Translations under genes and position numbers: made by a program
Source: Coleofasciculus sp. FACHB-T130
GTDB taxonomy: Bacteria > Cyanobacteriota > Cyanobacteriia > Cyanobacteriales > FACHB-T130
NCBI RefSeq assembly: GCF_014695375.1
Contig: NZ_JACJOG010000031.1
Span: 1 to 52,717 of the forward strand
DNA length: 52,717 nucleotides
Direction: 5' to 3'
In this document: piece after piece, positions 8,099 through 15,456 of the stretch
Position numbering within the stretch: position 1 is the stretch's first letter
Layout of the letters: every line of letters starts with the position of its first letter
Notes under the pieces: model-generated
Database searches by the model: none
Told to the model about the DNA's origin: nothing
The model's input: the letters and a program-made list of their open reading frames with translations, nothing else

Positions 8099-8104
8099 CA
8101 GGGG

Positions 8105-9625
8105 TTAGGTTGATTCTGGGGGAGCGTCGGATTTTTCGGGTTTGAGGAGAGGGAAAGCGATCGCATCCCGAATGCTGGCACAATCGGTTAACAGCATCAC
8201 TAAGCGGTCAATCCCAATCCCTAAACCACCTGTCGGCGGCATTCCATACTCCAGCGCTGTCAGGAAATCTTCATCCACGCCTTGCGCTTCCAAATCTCCC
8301 GCTGCCTTCCGCGCCGCTTGCGCTTCCAGTCGTTCACGCTGATCGATAGGATCGGTTAATTCTGAGAAACTATTTGCCGTCTCCCGTCCGACAATAAATA
8401 GCTCAAATCGCTCTACCAATCCTGGTTTCGAGCGGTGCGGCTTAGCCAGGGGAGAAATTTCCACCGGATAATCCAGCACAAACGTCGGCTGAGTCAGATT
8501 TGGTTCGCATTTTTGCTCAAAGGCTTCGTTAAGGATTTTGCCAATCGATTCGCATTCTTCTGCGCCTCCGATACCTGCCTCACTTGCTGCTGCTTTGGCA
8601 GTTTCCAGCGTTGGGAAAGCGGTAAAATCTAAGCCAGTTTGCTCCTTCACTAAGTCGTGCATGGTAACGCGACGCCAAGGCGGTGTTAAGTTAATCGGTT
8701 CGCCTTGATAAGTAATTTCCAGCGTCCCCAGCACCTCTTGCGCCACAGTGGTAATAATTCCCTCCGTCAGCGCCATCATGTCCTGATAGTCGGCGTAGGC
8801 TTGATAAACCTCAATCGTGGTGAATTCGGGGTTGTGGCGGGTAGAAATCCCCTCATTCCGGAAAATCCGCCCCAGTTCAAACACCTTCTCAAATCCACCT
8901 ACAATTAGCCGCTTTAGATGGAGTTCTGTGGCAATCCGCAGATACAACTCCATATCCAGCGTGTTGTGATAGGTGATGAAGGGACGCGCATCCGCACCGC
9001 CAGCTTCTCCTTGTAACACTGGCGTTTCAATTTCAATAAAGCCCAGTTTATCCAAATAGCGGCGAATTCCGGCGGTAATGAGAGCGCGGCGGCGGAAGGT
9101 TTCCCGCACTTCCGGATTAACAATCAAATCCACGTAACGCTGACGATAGCGCTTGGCGACATCCGTCAATCCATGCCACTTATCCGGTAAAGGCAGCAGC
9201 GACTTGGTGAGAATCGCGTACTGCTTGACGTAAACCGATAGCTCACCCTTTTCCGTGCGTTTAACTGTCCCCTTGGCTCCCAGAATATCCCCGGCATCCG
9301 TTAGATCCTTTAGGTGTTTAAAGACATTCGGGACATCCGCCATCCCTTCATCGATTCTTTTCTTCTCCAAGTACAGCTGAATCGAGCCAGTTTCGTCTTG
9401 CAAGGTAAAGAAGGCAAGTTTGCCGAAGACGCGACGCGCCATAATGCGTCCAGCAATGGCGACTTCTACTTCAACTTCTTCACCGCTTGGCAAATCTGCG
9501 TATTTTTCCTGCAATTGAGCCGCATGGTGGCTGGATTCCCACTGGTAAGCGTAGGGATTCATTCCCAGTTGCTTGAGCTGTTCGATTTTCTCTAACCGCG
9601 TGGCGCGGATATCATCTGAGGACAT
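8105..9625 (-). CDS. lysS: Lysyl-tRNA synthetase, class II
   Basis: Charges tRNA-Lys with lysine in the cytoplasm. The 506-residue length is normal for the family. The N-terminal OB-fold anticodon-binding domain (about 55-150) shows [19 protein letters not shown] and [12 protein letters not shown]. The class II catalytic core follows with motif 1 near [14 protein letters not shown], motif 2 at [14 protein letters not shown] (arginine and glutamate contacts for ATP and amino acid) and motif 3 at [15 protein letters not shown] near the C-terminus. The first codon is an ATG whose product starts [20 protein letters not shown], as in cyanobacterial LysS. The gene is monocistronic as far as visible. 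Confidence 0.97.
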   Translation of the reverse strand: MSSDDIRATRLEKIEQLKQLGMNPYAYQWESSHHAAQLQEKYADLPSGEEVEVEVAIAGRIMARRVFGKLAFFTLQDETGSIQLYLEKKRIDEGMADVPNVFKHLKDLTDAGDILGAKGTVKRTEKGELSVYVKQYAILTKSLLPLPDKWHGLTDVAKRYRQRYVDLIVNPEVRETFRRRALITAGIRRYLDKLGFIEIETPVLQGEAGGADARPFITYHNTLDMELYLRIATELHLKRLIVGGFEKVFELGRIFRNEGISTRHNPEFTTIEVYQAYADYQDMMALTEGIITTVAQEVLGTLEITYQGEPINLTPPWRRVTMHDLVKEQTGLDFTAFPTLETAKAAASEAGIGGAEECESIGKILNEAFEQKCEPNLTQPTFVLDYPVEISPLAKPHRSKPGLVERFELFIVGRETANSFSELTDPIDQRERLEAQAARKAAGDLEAQGVDEDFLTALEYGMPPTGGLGIGIDRLVMLLTDCASIRDAIAFPLLKPEKSDAPPEST

Positions 9626-9821
9626 GGTAAGGAACTTTTAGGGGCAATCTTTGATTTTAGGATGCTCTAGGCAAGTCTGTTAACTATTGTGTCTTGTTTT
9701 TGCGAGATGGGAAGGCAAGGAGAGTGGAGGATGCGATCGAACCTCTGGCTCAGATGGCTTTTCTAAAGCAGTCACCTAAGAAAAAATGAAAGCAGAAGTG
9801 AAAGTCATCTGCTGATTATTC

Positions 9822-10850
9822 TCAGTGAACGGTAACAATATTTTTTGATGACTTTTTGCGACTAGCAGAAGTAGATTTCGCTTTGGATGGTAAGTCTGTC
9901 AGACTGTCATCCCACTTTTCCACTGTCGGCTTATACAACCAATGCTCCAGTTTAGTGTCCTCGATATAGCCTCTCAGTTCAGGATCGGGCCAAATATGAA
10001 GCCGATCGATACATCCTATCTCTTTGGCAGCTGCTTCAATTTCTTCCCATTGTGTTTTGAAGCGTTCCGCCCATGAGTGTCTAGTCATAATTGAACTGGC
10101 AAATTCTAATCCTGCTGCTACCATCCGTTTTCCATTAGTCCCACGAGCATTGATAGGTTCCCAAAAGATAACTTCTGGCTCGAATTGCATGATTTTCTCG
10201 AAATATCTTCTAAAATCATCTAAAGCCATTTTTGGAGGAGTAGGAGCGGCTGCAACATACAACCGACACCCAGCTTGATGACCTTTGAGTAAAGCTTTAT
10301 AGCGTTCCGAAGGAGGAGGTGCATGAGGTTCAATCTTGCGACTAAGTTCATCATCCAAGTATGGAAGGCTCATGCCAACAATCACGTTGGGATGTTTGAG
10401 AATGTCGAGGTCATTTAGCCATAATGGGCTACGAGTTAGAATTCTGACTCGTTTGTTATGTTTCAAGAGAGCCTGAACAGCACCACGAGTTACGCTTGCA
10501 GTCTGCTTGTTTTGATATGGATCTGTGCCTGAACAGAGTAGAACTACACCTCTACCTTCTCGTGTCGCGTGCCAAGACTTCTTACGACTGAGGGTTTTCT
10601 CTAGTTGATCAGGTATCTCTTCACGGATAAAAAGATACTGTCCCCAGTCCATCTGAGGATCGATTACTCCTTTATCCCGAAGCTCTGCTTGCCTTGTCCG
10701 AATTGCCGGAGTTGAAGGTACATAACAAAAAGTGCATCCATGTAAACAACCTGATGCTACATTGATTACATAGTCACACAAACCTTTTTTATTAAGCGCA
10801 CTTTGCTGAAGTGGATTAACTATTTTTTCGCTTCCTTTAATAACAGACAT
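9822..10850 (-). CDS. Radical SAM protein of the SplB/COG1533 type (three-Cys-motif partner of TcmP)
   Basis: I start at the ATG at 10850 (MSVIKGSEKIVNPLQQSALN), because the longer frame begins with TTG and has no ribosome site. The radical-SAM cluster motif is CLHGCTFCYVPSTPAIR (CxxxCxxC, residues about 38-45), inside NVASGCLHGC. The remaining TIM-barrel strands include VVLLCSGTDPYQ, VRILTRSPLWL, VIVGMSLPYLDDELSRKIEP and VIFWEPINARG, all typical of spore-photoproduct-lyase-like COG1533 proteins. The C-terminal 40 residues are a Lys/Ser-rich tail. The gene diverges from a TcmP-like gene, and such pairing is a known but functionally unassigned association. A substrate cannot be named; DNA repair, RNA modification and a defence-type role are all possible. 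Confidence 0.8.
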   Translation of the reverse strand: MSVIKGSEKIVNPLQQSALNKKGLCDYVINVASGCLHGCTFCYVPSTPAIRTRQAELRDKGVIDPQMDWGQYLFIREEIPDQLEKTLSRKKSWHATREGRGVVLLCSGTDPYQNKQTASVTRGAVQALLKHNKRVRILTRSPLWLNDLDILKHPNVIVGMSLPYLDDELSRKIEPHAPPPSERYKALLKGHQAGCRLYVAAAPTPPKMALDDFRRYFEKIMQFEPEVIFWEPINARGTNGKRMVAAGLEFASSIMTRHSWAERFKTQWEEIEAAAKEIGCIDRLHIWPDPELRGYIEDTKLEHWLYKPTVEKWDDSLTDLPSKAKSTSASRKKSSKNIVTVH

Positions 10851-11020
10851 AGCACTTAGTTTCCTGAATTTTATAAACGTTATCAACAGTAATCAAATAA
10901 AGTTTTTTAAATAATATTCTTCAATTAATTATTGAATTATAGCATAATTAGGTTTTACTTCTATTTAAATATTATATCTTAAATAATACTTAAGGAAAAC
11001 AAATACAAACAAGGAGATTA
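10851..11020. promoter_or_regulatory. AT-rich divergent promoter region of the radical-SAM/TcmP pair
   Basis: This 170-bp spacer between two outward-facing genes is markedly AT-rich compared with flanking lysS and the monooxygenase. It must hold both promoters. Several TATAAT-like stretches occur (for example around 10935 and 10970), but none has a convincing -35 partner. Confidence 0.45.
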
Positions 11021-11899
11021 ATGATGATAAAACAAAGCTTTGGGGGAGATTGGACAGAAGAAAAATTAAGTCGTGTTCGTAAATATTTGGCTGCTTATGC
11101 AACAATTATGAAAGAGTACAATTTTCAATATGCTTATATAGATGCTTTTGCAGGTACAGGGTATAGAACGCTTAAGCAATCTGAAGATGAAACTACATTG
11201 ATGCTACCTGAACTTGTAGAGCCAGAATCTAAAAAATTTTTAGAAGGTTCGACACGCATAGCACTTCAGATACAGCCAAGATTTAGTAAATATATTTTTA
11301 TTGAGAAGGATGAAAGTAAAATCAACGAGCTAAATAAATTAAAAATGGAATTTAAACATCTTTCTAATGATATCCGCATAATTAATGAAGACGCAAATAT
11401 ATATATTAATAATTTATGTGATAGAAATTGGGAAAGTCACCGTGCGGTACTTTTTCTAGATCCTTTTGGAATGCAAATTCGTTGGGAAACGATTACCGCA
11501 ATTGCCAGAACCAAAGCTATTGATCTTTGGTATTTATTTCCAGTCGGCGTAGCAGTTAATAGGTTACTAAAAAAGGATGGGAATATAAATGATTCAATAA
11601 GAAAAAGACTGGATGAAACATTTGGTACAACAGATTGGTATGACAGGTTCTATCAAAAACGGGAGGAAATAAGTTTATTTGGTGGTTACTATTCAGTGAC
11701 GGAAAAAATAGTAGATTGCAACTTAATTGGTCAATATTTTGTTGAACGCTTAAACACAGTGTTTGAAGGTGTTGCAAAAAATCCTCTTTTATTAGTAAAC
11801 TCAAAAAATACCCCTTTATACTTGCTTTGCTTTGCCGCAGCAAATAAGAAAGCCGCAAAGACAGCAATTAAGATTGCACAAGATATTCTGAAAAAATAG
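11021..11899 (+). CDS. tcmP: Three-Cys-motif partner protein TcmP-like (methyltransferase-like fold)
   Basis: A 292-residue soluble protein that reads like the TcmP family: WTEEKLSRVRKYLAAYATIM, YAYIDAFAGTGYR (residues about 40-55), FIEKDESKINELNKL (about 96-110), RIINEDANIYINNL, then VLFLDPFGMQIRWETI (about 146-161). DAFAGTG looks like the glycine motif of SAM-dependent methyltransferases, FIEKDE like the acidic second strand, and DPFG occupies the place of the DPPY-type catalytic motif of amino-methyltransferases. A methyltransferase activity is therefore an inference. AAGGAG precedes tandem ATG codons at 11021 and 11024. Codon use is clearly AT-rich, suggesting transfer together with the divergent radical-SAM gene. 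Confidence 0.8.
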   Translation: MMIKQSFGGDWTEEKLSRVRKYLAAYATIMKEYNFQYAYIDAFAGTGYRTLKQSEDETTLMLPELVEPESKKFLEGSTRIALQIQPRFSKYIFIEKDESKINELNKLKMEFKHLSNDIRIINEDANIYINNLCDRNWESHRAVLFLDPFGMQIRWETITAIARTKAIDLWYLFPVGVAVNRLLKKDGNINDSIRKRLDETFGTTDWYDRFYQKREEISLFGGYYSVTEKIVDCNLIGQYFVERLNTVFEGVAKNPLLLVNSKNTPLYLLCFAAANKKAAKTAIKIAQDILKK

Positions 11900-12050
11900 C
11901 GTTTGCTCCACTTTCTCAGCCTACTTGCCAATCGCTGATGAGTAATATCTAAACATATCCAAATTAGCGATGCCTCAGTAAAGATAAGCGCGATCGCTGT
12001 TAGATGAAGACTAAGGTAAGATTATTAATAGATTGGCAATCTGTCGCTTT

Positions 12051-12092
12051 GAGGCTGGAGCTGCTTAGAATTTAAAAAGCAGCTTCAGCCTC
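12051..12092. terminator. Long hairpin between convergent genes
   Basis: GAGGCTGGAGCTGCTT (12051-12066) pairs over 16 bases, with one G-U, with 12077-12092 around a 10-base AT-rich loop. The octamer GATTGGCA occurs as a direct repeat on both sides (12031-12038 and 12095-12102). It sits between the tcmP-like gene and the epoxide-hydrolase-like gene, so bidirectional termination is likely; an insertion of a small palindromic element is an alternative. Confidence 0.5.
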
Positions 12093-12165
12093 TTGATTGG
12101 CACCTTGAAAGCTAATATCAGCAATAAAGTGAGCCAATCTTAAAAGTTGCAGAATAAACTATCGC

Positions 12166-13038
12166 TCAGATGTTGGTAGCGGCAAGGAACTCTCGCATAT
12201 ATTGAGTGACCAGTTGCGGTTTCTCTTGCTGAACCCAATGGCTAGAGTCGGGGATGTATTTAATCGTCAAGTCTTTGACATACGCTTCAGTTCCGTAAGT
12301 CAGTTCTTTACCAAGTGCAGTATCTTGCTCTCCCCAAATCATTAGCGTAGGAACCTGGAGAATACTCCAATCTTGACTGAGCATTCTCTGCTGAAAAAGA
12401 TTGCGATAATAGTTCAGGCTGGCTGTCAGGGCACCGGGTTTTGCAGCAGCTTGTTTGTAGGCATCCAGATCGGCTTTAGTGAAAGCATTCTTATCAACAG
12501 CCATACCCGCGATAGCCGTTTCAATCGATTGGTAATCGAAGGATTGTAAGAGAAATTCTGGTAGCCACGGTAGCTGAAAAAAGAAGATATAGGAACTGCG
12601 TAACAGTTGTTGGGGATTACGCATATTTTCGGCAAATTTGGCAGGGTGAGGCAGATTTAGCACAATCAACTTGTCCACCATCGTGGGGTATGCGTAGGCA
12701 AAATTCCAAGCGATCGCGCCCCCCCAGTCATGACCCACCAGCACGCAGCTAGAGTATCCGAGTCCCTGAATTACCCCTTCAACATCTTTAATAAATTCAT
12801 CCATCACATAAGCCGATTGGTCTGCTGGCTTATCGCTGTCGTTATAGCCGCGCAAGTCAAGGGCGACGACTTTATAATCTTTGGCAAATTCGGGGATTAG
12901 ATGCCGCCAGGAGTACCAAAATTCCGGGAACCCATGCAGCATCAGCATCAAAGGGCCTTCTCCCTGAGTGACGTAGTGCAGCTTAATTCCGTTGCTGGTG
13001 ATATATTCGTGCTTCCAAGAACCCTCTAGCACAGACAT
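12166..13038 (-). CDS. Alpha/beta hydrolase, epoxide-hydrolase-like
   Basis: I choose the ATG at 13038 (MSVLEGSWKH, 290 residues) over the upstream one at 13065, because AAAGGAGG lies five bases before it. The fold is that of soluble epoxide hydrolases and haloalkane dehalogenases: oxyanion-loop HGFPEFW (35-41), VALDLRGYNDSDKP (58-71) and nucleophile elbow VGHDWGG with Asp104 instead of Ser. The catalytic His is in DSSHW (His267) and a charge-relay Asp is likely in IWGEQDTAL. The Asp nucleophile and the HGFPE motif favour an epoxide hydrolase; the residues that would mark a dehalogenase cannot be judged by eye. It is the last gene of a minus-strand run behind an FAD monooxygenase, with 61 bases between them. 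Confidence 0.85.
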   Translation of the reverse strand: MSVLEGSWKHEYITSNGIKLHYVTQGEGPLMLMLHGFPEFWYSWRHLIPEFAKDYKVVALDLRGYNDSDKPADQSAYVMDEFIKDVEGVIQGLGYSSCVLVGHDWGGAIAWNFAYAYPTMVDKLIVLNLPHPAKFAENMRNPQQLLRSSYIFFFQLPWLPEFLLQSFDYQSIETAIAGMAVDKNAFTKADLDAYKQAAAKPGALTASLNYYRNLFQQRMLSQDWSILQVPTLMIWGEQDTALGKELTYGTEAYVKDLTIKYIPDSSHWVQQEKPQLVTQYMREFLAATNI

Positions 13039-13099
13039 AGATACCTCCTTTGCTGTTGTAGTCATGGCATCGGCAATTCATCGCCGATGCGGACACTAT

Positions 13100-14581
13100 T
13101 CAGGTTAACGAATCAACAGCAGAAGACGGCAGCTTCGGAAGAGATAGTTCATTAGCATTCGGTTGATCTTGGTGACGCCGAGTGATTACCTGCCTTAGCA
13201 CTTGCATTAAGATACTAGGCTGAAACAACGCGGTGGGCGGTTTCAGCAGGTGCAGCACTTCTATGAAAACTTTGAACGCTACGGGACTCTCAACCGTGAT
13301 TAACCTCACACGATCCAGATACCGTTGCATAAATCGGGTCCTTAGATCGGGTTGACCGCCCTCGGTCGTAGGCCAGCGGAAATCCTCGCCGGTCGCCATC
13401 AGCCAAGGGATATGATTCACTTTAGCCAGTTGCTTTTGAAAACGCCGCGTTAAACCCGTTAAATCGTCTTGAGAGTGACGCTGAAATTGCTCTTTCAAGC
13501 ACTCCTCCAGGGTTAATGCAGCCATCGCCGCCGCGGTCATACCTTGACCGTAGATAGGATTGAAGGAACAGACGGCATCACCTAAGACGACAAAGTTTTC
13601 TGGCAATCTAGATTGTTCGTAGTGGCGCAGGCGGTTTTCTGTGCCGCGATGACAGTAGATGGGTGAAATCGGTTGGGCTTGTTTGACCACTTCGTAGAGA
13701 ATCGGCGATCGCAAGCTGCGGGCAAATTCCAAATAGCCAGCTTCGTCGCTGGGTGGATAGTCTCGACCCAAACCAGCCAGGGTGATCACAAAAGCGTCAC
13801 CCTCACAGGGATAAAGCAGCCCACCGCGAGAGTTTTCCCCTGGTTTAGACCACACCACGATGGATTTCCAATCGCTTTGGAAATCCGCTGGACGTTGATA
13901 CCAACGGCTGGCGTAGCCTAAAAAGGAGTTAATGACTGTCTCTTGAGGCGGTGTGTAACCTAATGCCTTTATCCACTCAGGGGTTTTGGAATTCCGTCCA
14001 GTTGCATCCACGACCAGATCGGCTGGTAGAGACGCGGAATTTTGCGTCTCTACATCTGCGGCGCTAGTGTTTTGCCCGTGGTTGTGAAATTGCACCTGCA
14101 CGCCCGTCACCTTAGTTTTGCTGGTGTCGGACAACAACTCGGTTGCTTGGCATTCTTCCAGAAAGCGTACATTGCTGTAAGCAGCCAGTCGGCGGCGAAT
14201 CATCCACTCCAGCAGGTTTCGACTACAGGCACGAGTCACCAGTCCGGAGGAAAAGCGGGGTGCCCAGCCGCCAAAATCTAGCATGGGACAGTCTAACGTC
14301 CAGTCCAAAGCAGTAGCGCCAGCAGCCGCTAATTCAGTACCCAACCCAGGAAACAGTTGCTCTAAAATCTGCTGCCCCCGCAACAGCAGAACGTGAGCTT
14401 GGTGGGCTTGGAGTACGCCTCGGCGCGTCTCAGGTTTGTCTGGGATGCGATCGCGTTCAATAATCGTCACTTGGTTAAAGCGTTCGGCAAGCACTCGCGC
14501 TGCCAGTAGCCCAGCCATACTGCCACCGATGACAATGGCTTGTCTATTGCTGCCAACCGCCAGTTGGTGAGGGACGGACAT
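13100..14581 (-). CDS. FAD-dependent monooxygenase (PHBH-fold type)
   Basis: A 493-residue flavoprotein. The N-terminal dinucleotide motif is VIGGSMAGLLAARVLAERF, followed by an acidic strand end (VTIIERD). The family's middle motif appears as LVVDATGRNSKTPEW (about 190-205) and the second FAD motif as LGDAVCSFNPIYGQGMTAAA (about 333-352). A substrate domain includes WYQRPADF and LLYPCEGDAFVITLAG. It is thus an aromatic-hydroxylase or epoxidase class enzyme with unknown substrate. It lies 36 bases behind the cytochrome-b-like gene and just ahead of the epoxide-hydrolase-like gene, which suggests an oxidation-then-hydration route. A 28-bp palindromic repeat is embedded in the coding sequence (14026-14053) and encodes a short acidic linker. 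Confidence 0.85.
   Translation of the reverse strand: MSVPHQLAVGSNRQAIVIGGSMAGLLAARVLAERFNQVTIIERDRIPDKPETRRGVLQAHQAHVLLLRGQQILEQLFPGLGTELAAAGATALDWTLDCPMLDFGGWAPRFSSGLVTRACSRNLLEWMIRRRLAAYSNVRFLEECQATELLSDTSKTKVTGVQVQFHNHGQNTSAADVETQNSASLPADLVVDATGRNSKTPEWIKALGYTPPQETVINSFLGYASRWYQRPADFQSDWKSIVVWSKPGENSRGGLLYPCEGDAFVITLAGLGRDYPPSDEAGYLEFARSLRSPILYEVVKQAQPISPIYCHRGTENRLRHYEQSRLPENFVVLGDAVCSFNPIYGQGMTAAAMAALTLEECLKEQFQRHSQDDLTGLTRRFQKQLAKVNHIPWLMATGEDFRWPTTEGGQPDLRTRFMQRYLDRVRLITVESPVAFKVFIEVLHLLKPPTALFQPSILMQVLRQVITRRHQDQPNANELSLPKLPSSAVDSLT
14026..14053. repeat. Palindromic repeat inside the monooxygenase gene
   Basis: GTAGAGACGC (14026-14035) and GCGTCTCTAC (14044-14053) are perfect 10-base arms with an 8-base loop. 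The palindrome type resembles the terminator stem at 5054-5087 and the weaker copy at 36604-36626. Here it lies in frame within a coding sequence. Confidence 0.7.
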
Positions 14582-14617
14582 AGACGTTTGAGTTTTTTTG
14601 GGTGATTTAGATGTATG

Positions 14618-15238
14618 TCAGCTTAATTTTGCTTCTGATTCTATCAGCGTCTGCTTCTCTTCTTTTTCTTGTAGCAATAGTCCTCCGAGATGAATCACTG
14701 CCAGAATCAGTGCCCCAATTGAAAGAATGTAACTATGCAACGTGTACAAATGGGCAACTGTTACCGTATTGATGGCTCCACCCCCCGTGAGGATTTCTCG
14801 GAGTAGGGAACCAATTCCAGGGACGGCTTCTACTGTGCCTAATTCGATGGTGAAACGCCAGTACCCTAACTGTGTCCAATCGAGAAGCATGGCAGTCCAA
14901 CCAAGCGCGATCGCTACCAAAGTTAATAAAATTCCGCTAATCCAAGCCGTCAGCCAGCTTCGGCGAAATTTTTCACCGAGAAACATCACAACAATCGCTA
15001 TCAGAGAAGCCCCAATTAATCCATTTCCAGCAATCTCATGGAGACGCTGAATTAGCCAACCGTTGGGAATCTCTGATTTGATTTCCCTCAAGGAATTATA
15101 GGCTCCACCTGCGGTCGGTTCGTAATAGAAAGATAGAAGAATTCCGGTGACGGCTGCTGTCAGGCTCAAAGACAAAATTGCTACAGCCAAAATAGTAGCC
15201 AGTCGTCGAAGTACAAAAGCGTACTGCACATTGTTCAT
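14618..15238 (-). CDS. Cytochrome-b-like membrane protein (PetB N-terminal-domain type) lacking one heme ligand
   Basis: I start at the ATG at 15238 (MNNVQYAFVLRRL, 206 residues), with GGAG seven bases upstream; the longer frame adds an unrelated stretch. Four membrane helices follow the cytochrome b6 pattern: GILLSFYYEPT (compare FYYRPT in PetB), WLIQRLHEIAGN, a third helix, then HLYTLHSYIL...VIHLGG. In cyanobacterial PetB the ligands are paired His residues spaced 14 apart in helix B and 15 apart in helix D. Here helix D keeps both (His168, His183) but helix B keeps only His67, with Ala at +14. The Cys that holds heme c(n) in b6 is replaced by Ile. So one b heme should be normal, the other altered or absent. 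It is the first gene of a run with an FAD monooxygenase and may feed it electrons (inference). Confidence 0.75.
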   Translation of the reverse strand: MNNVQYAFVLRRLATILAVAILSLSLTAAVTGILLSFYYEPTAGGAYNSLREIKSEIPNGWLIQRLHEIAGNGLIGASLIAIVVMFLGEKFRRSWLTAWISGILLTLVAIALGWTAMLLDWTQLGYWRFTIELGTVEAVPGIGSLLREILTGGGAINTVTVAHLYTLHSYILSIGALILAVIHLGGLLLQEKEEKQTLIESEAKLS

Positions 15239-15456
15239 GGCTAACTCCAACCTTTTTTGGTTGAATATGTATTTATACTTATTGTATTTATTTTTTCTGA
15301 TTTGAACCCAAGAAATTATTAAATTTGTGAGGAAAACGAGCAGCAAAGAGAACGCATACGCCAAGACCCGGAACGCAATTCAGGGGATGCTCTCGTTACT
15401 GTCTCTATAGGGTGTTAGGAAAATCCACATTCTCAGAACAAAACAGCCGATTTTCC

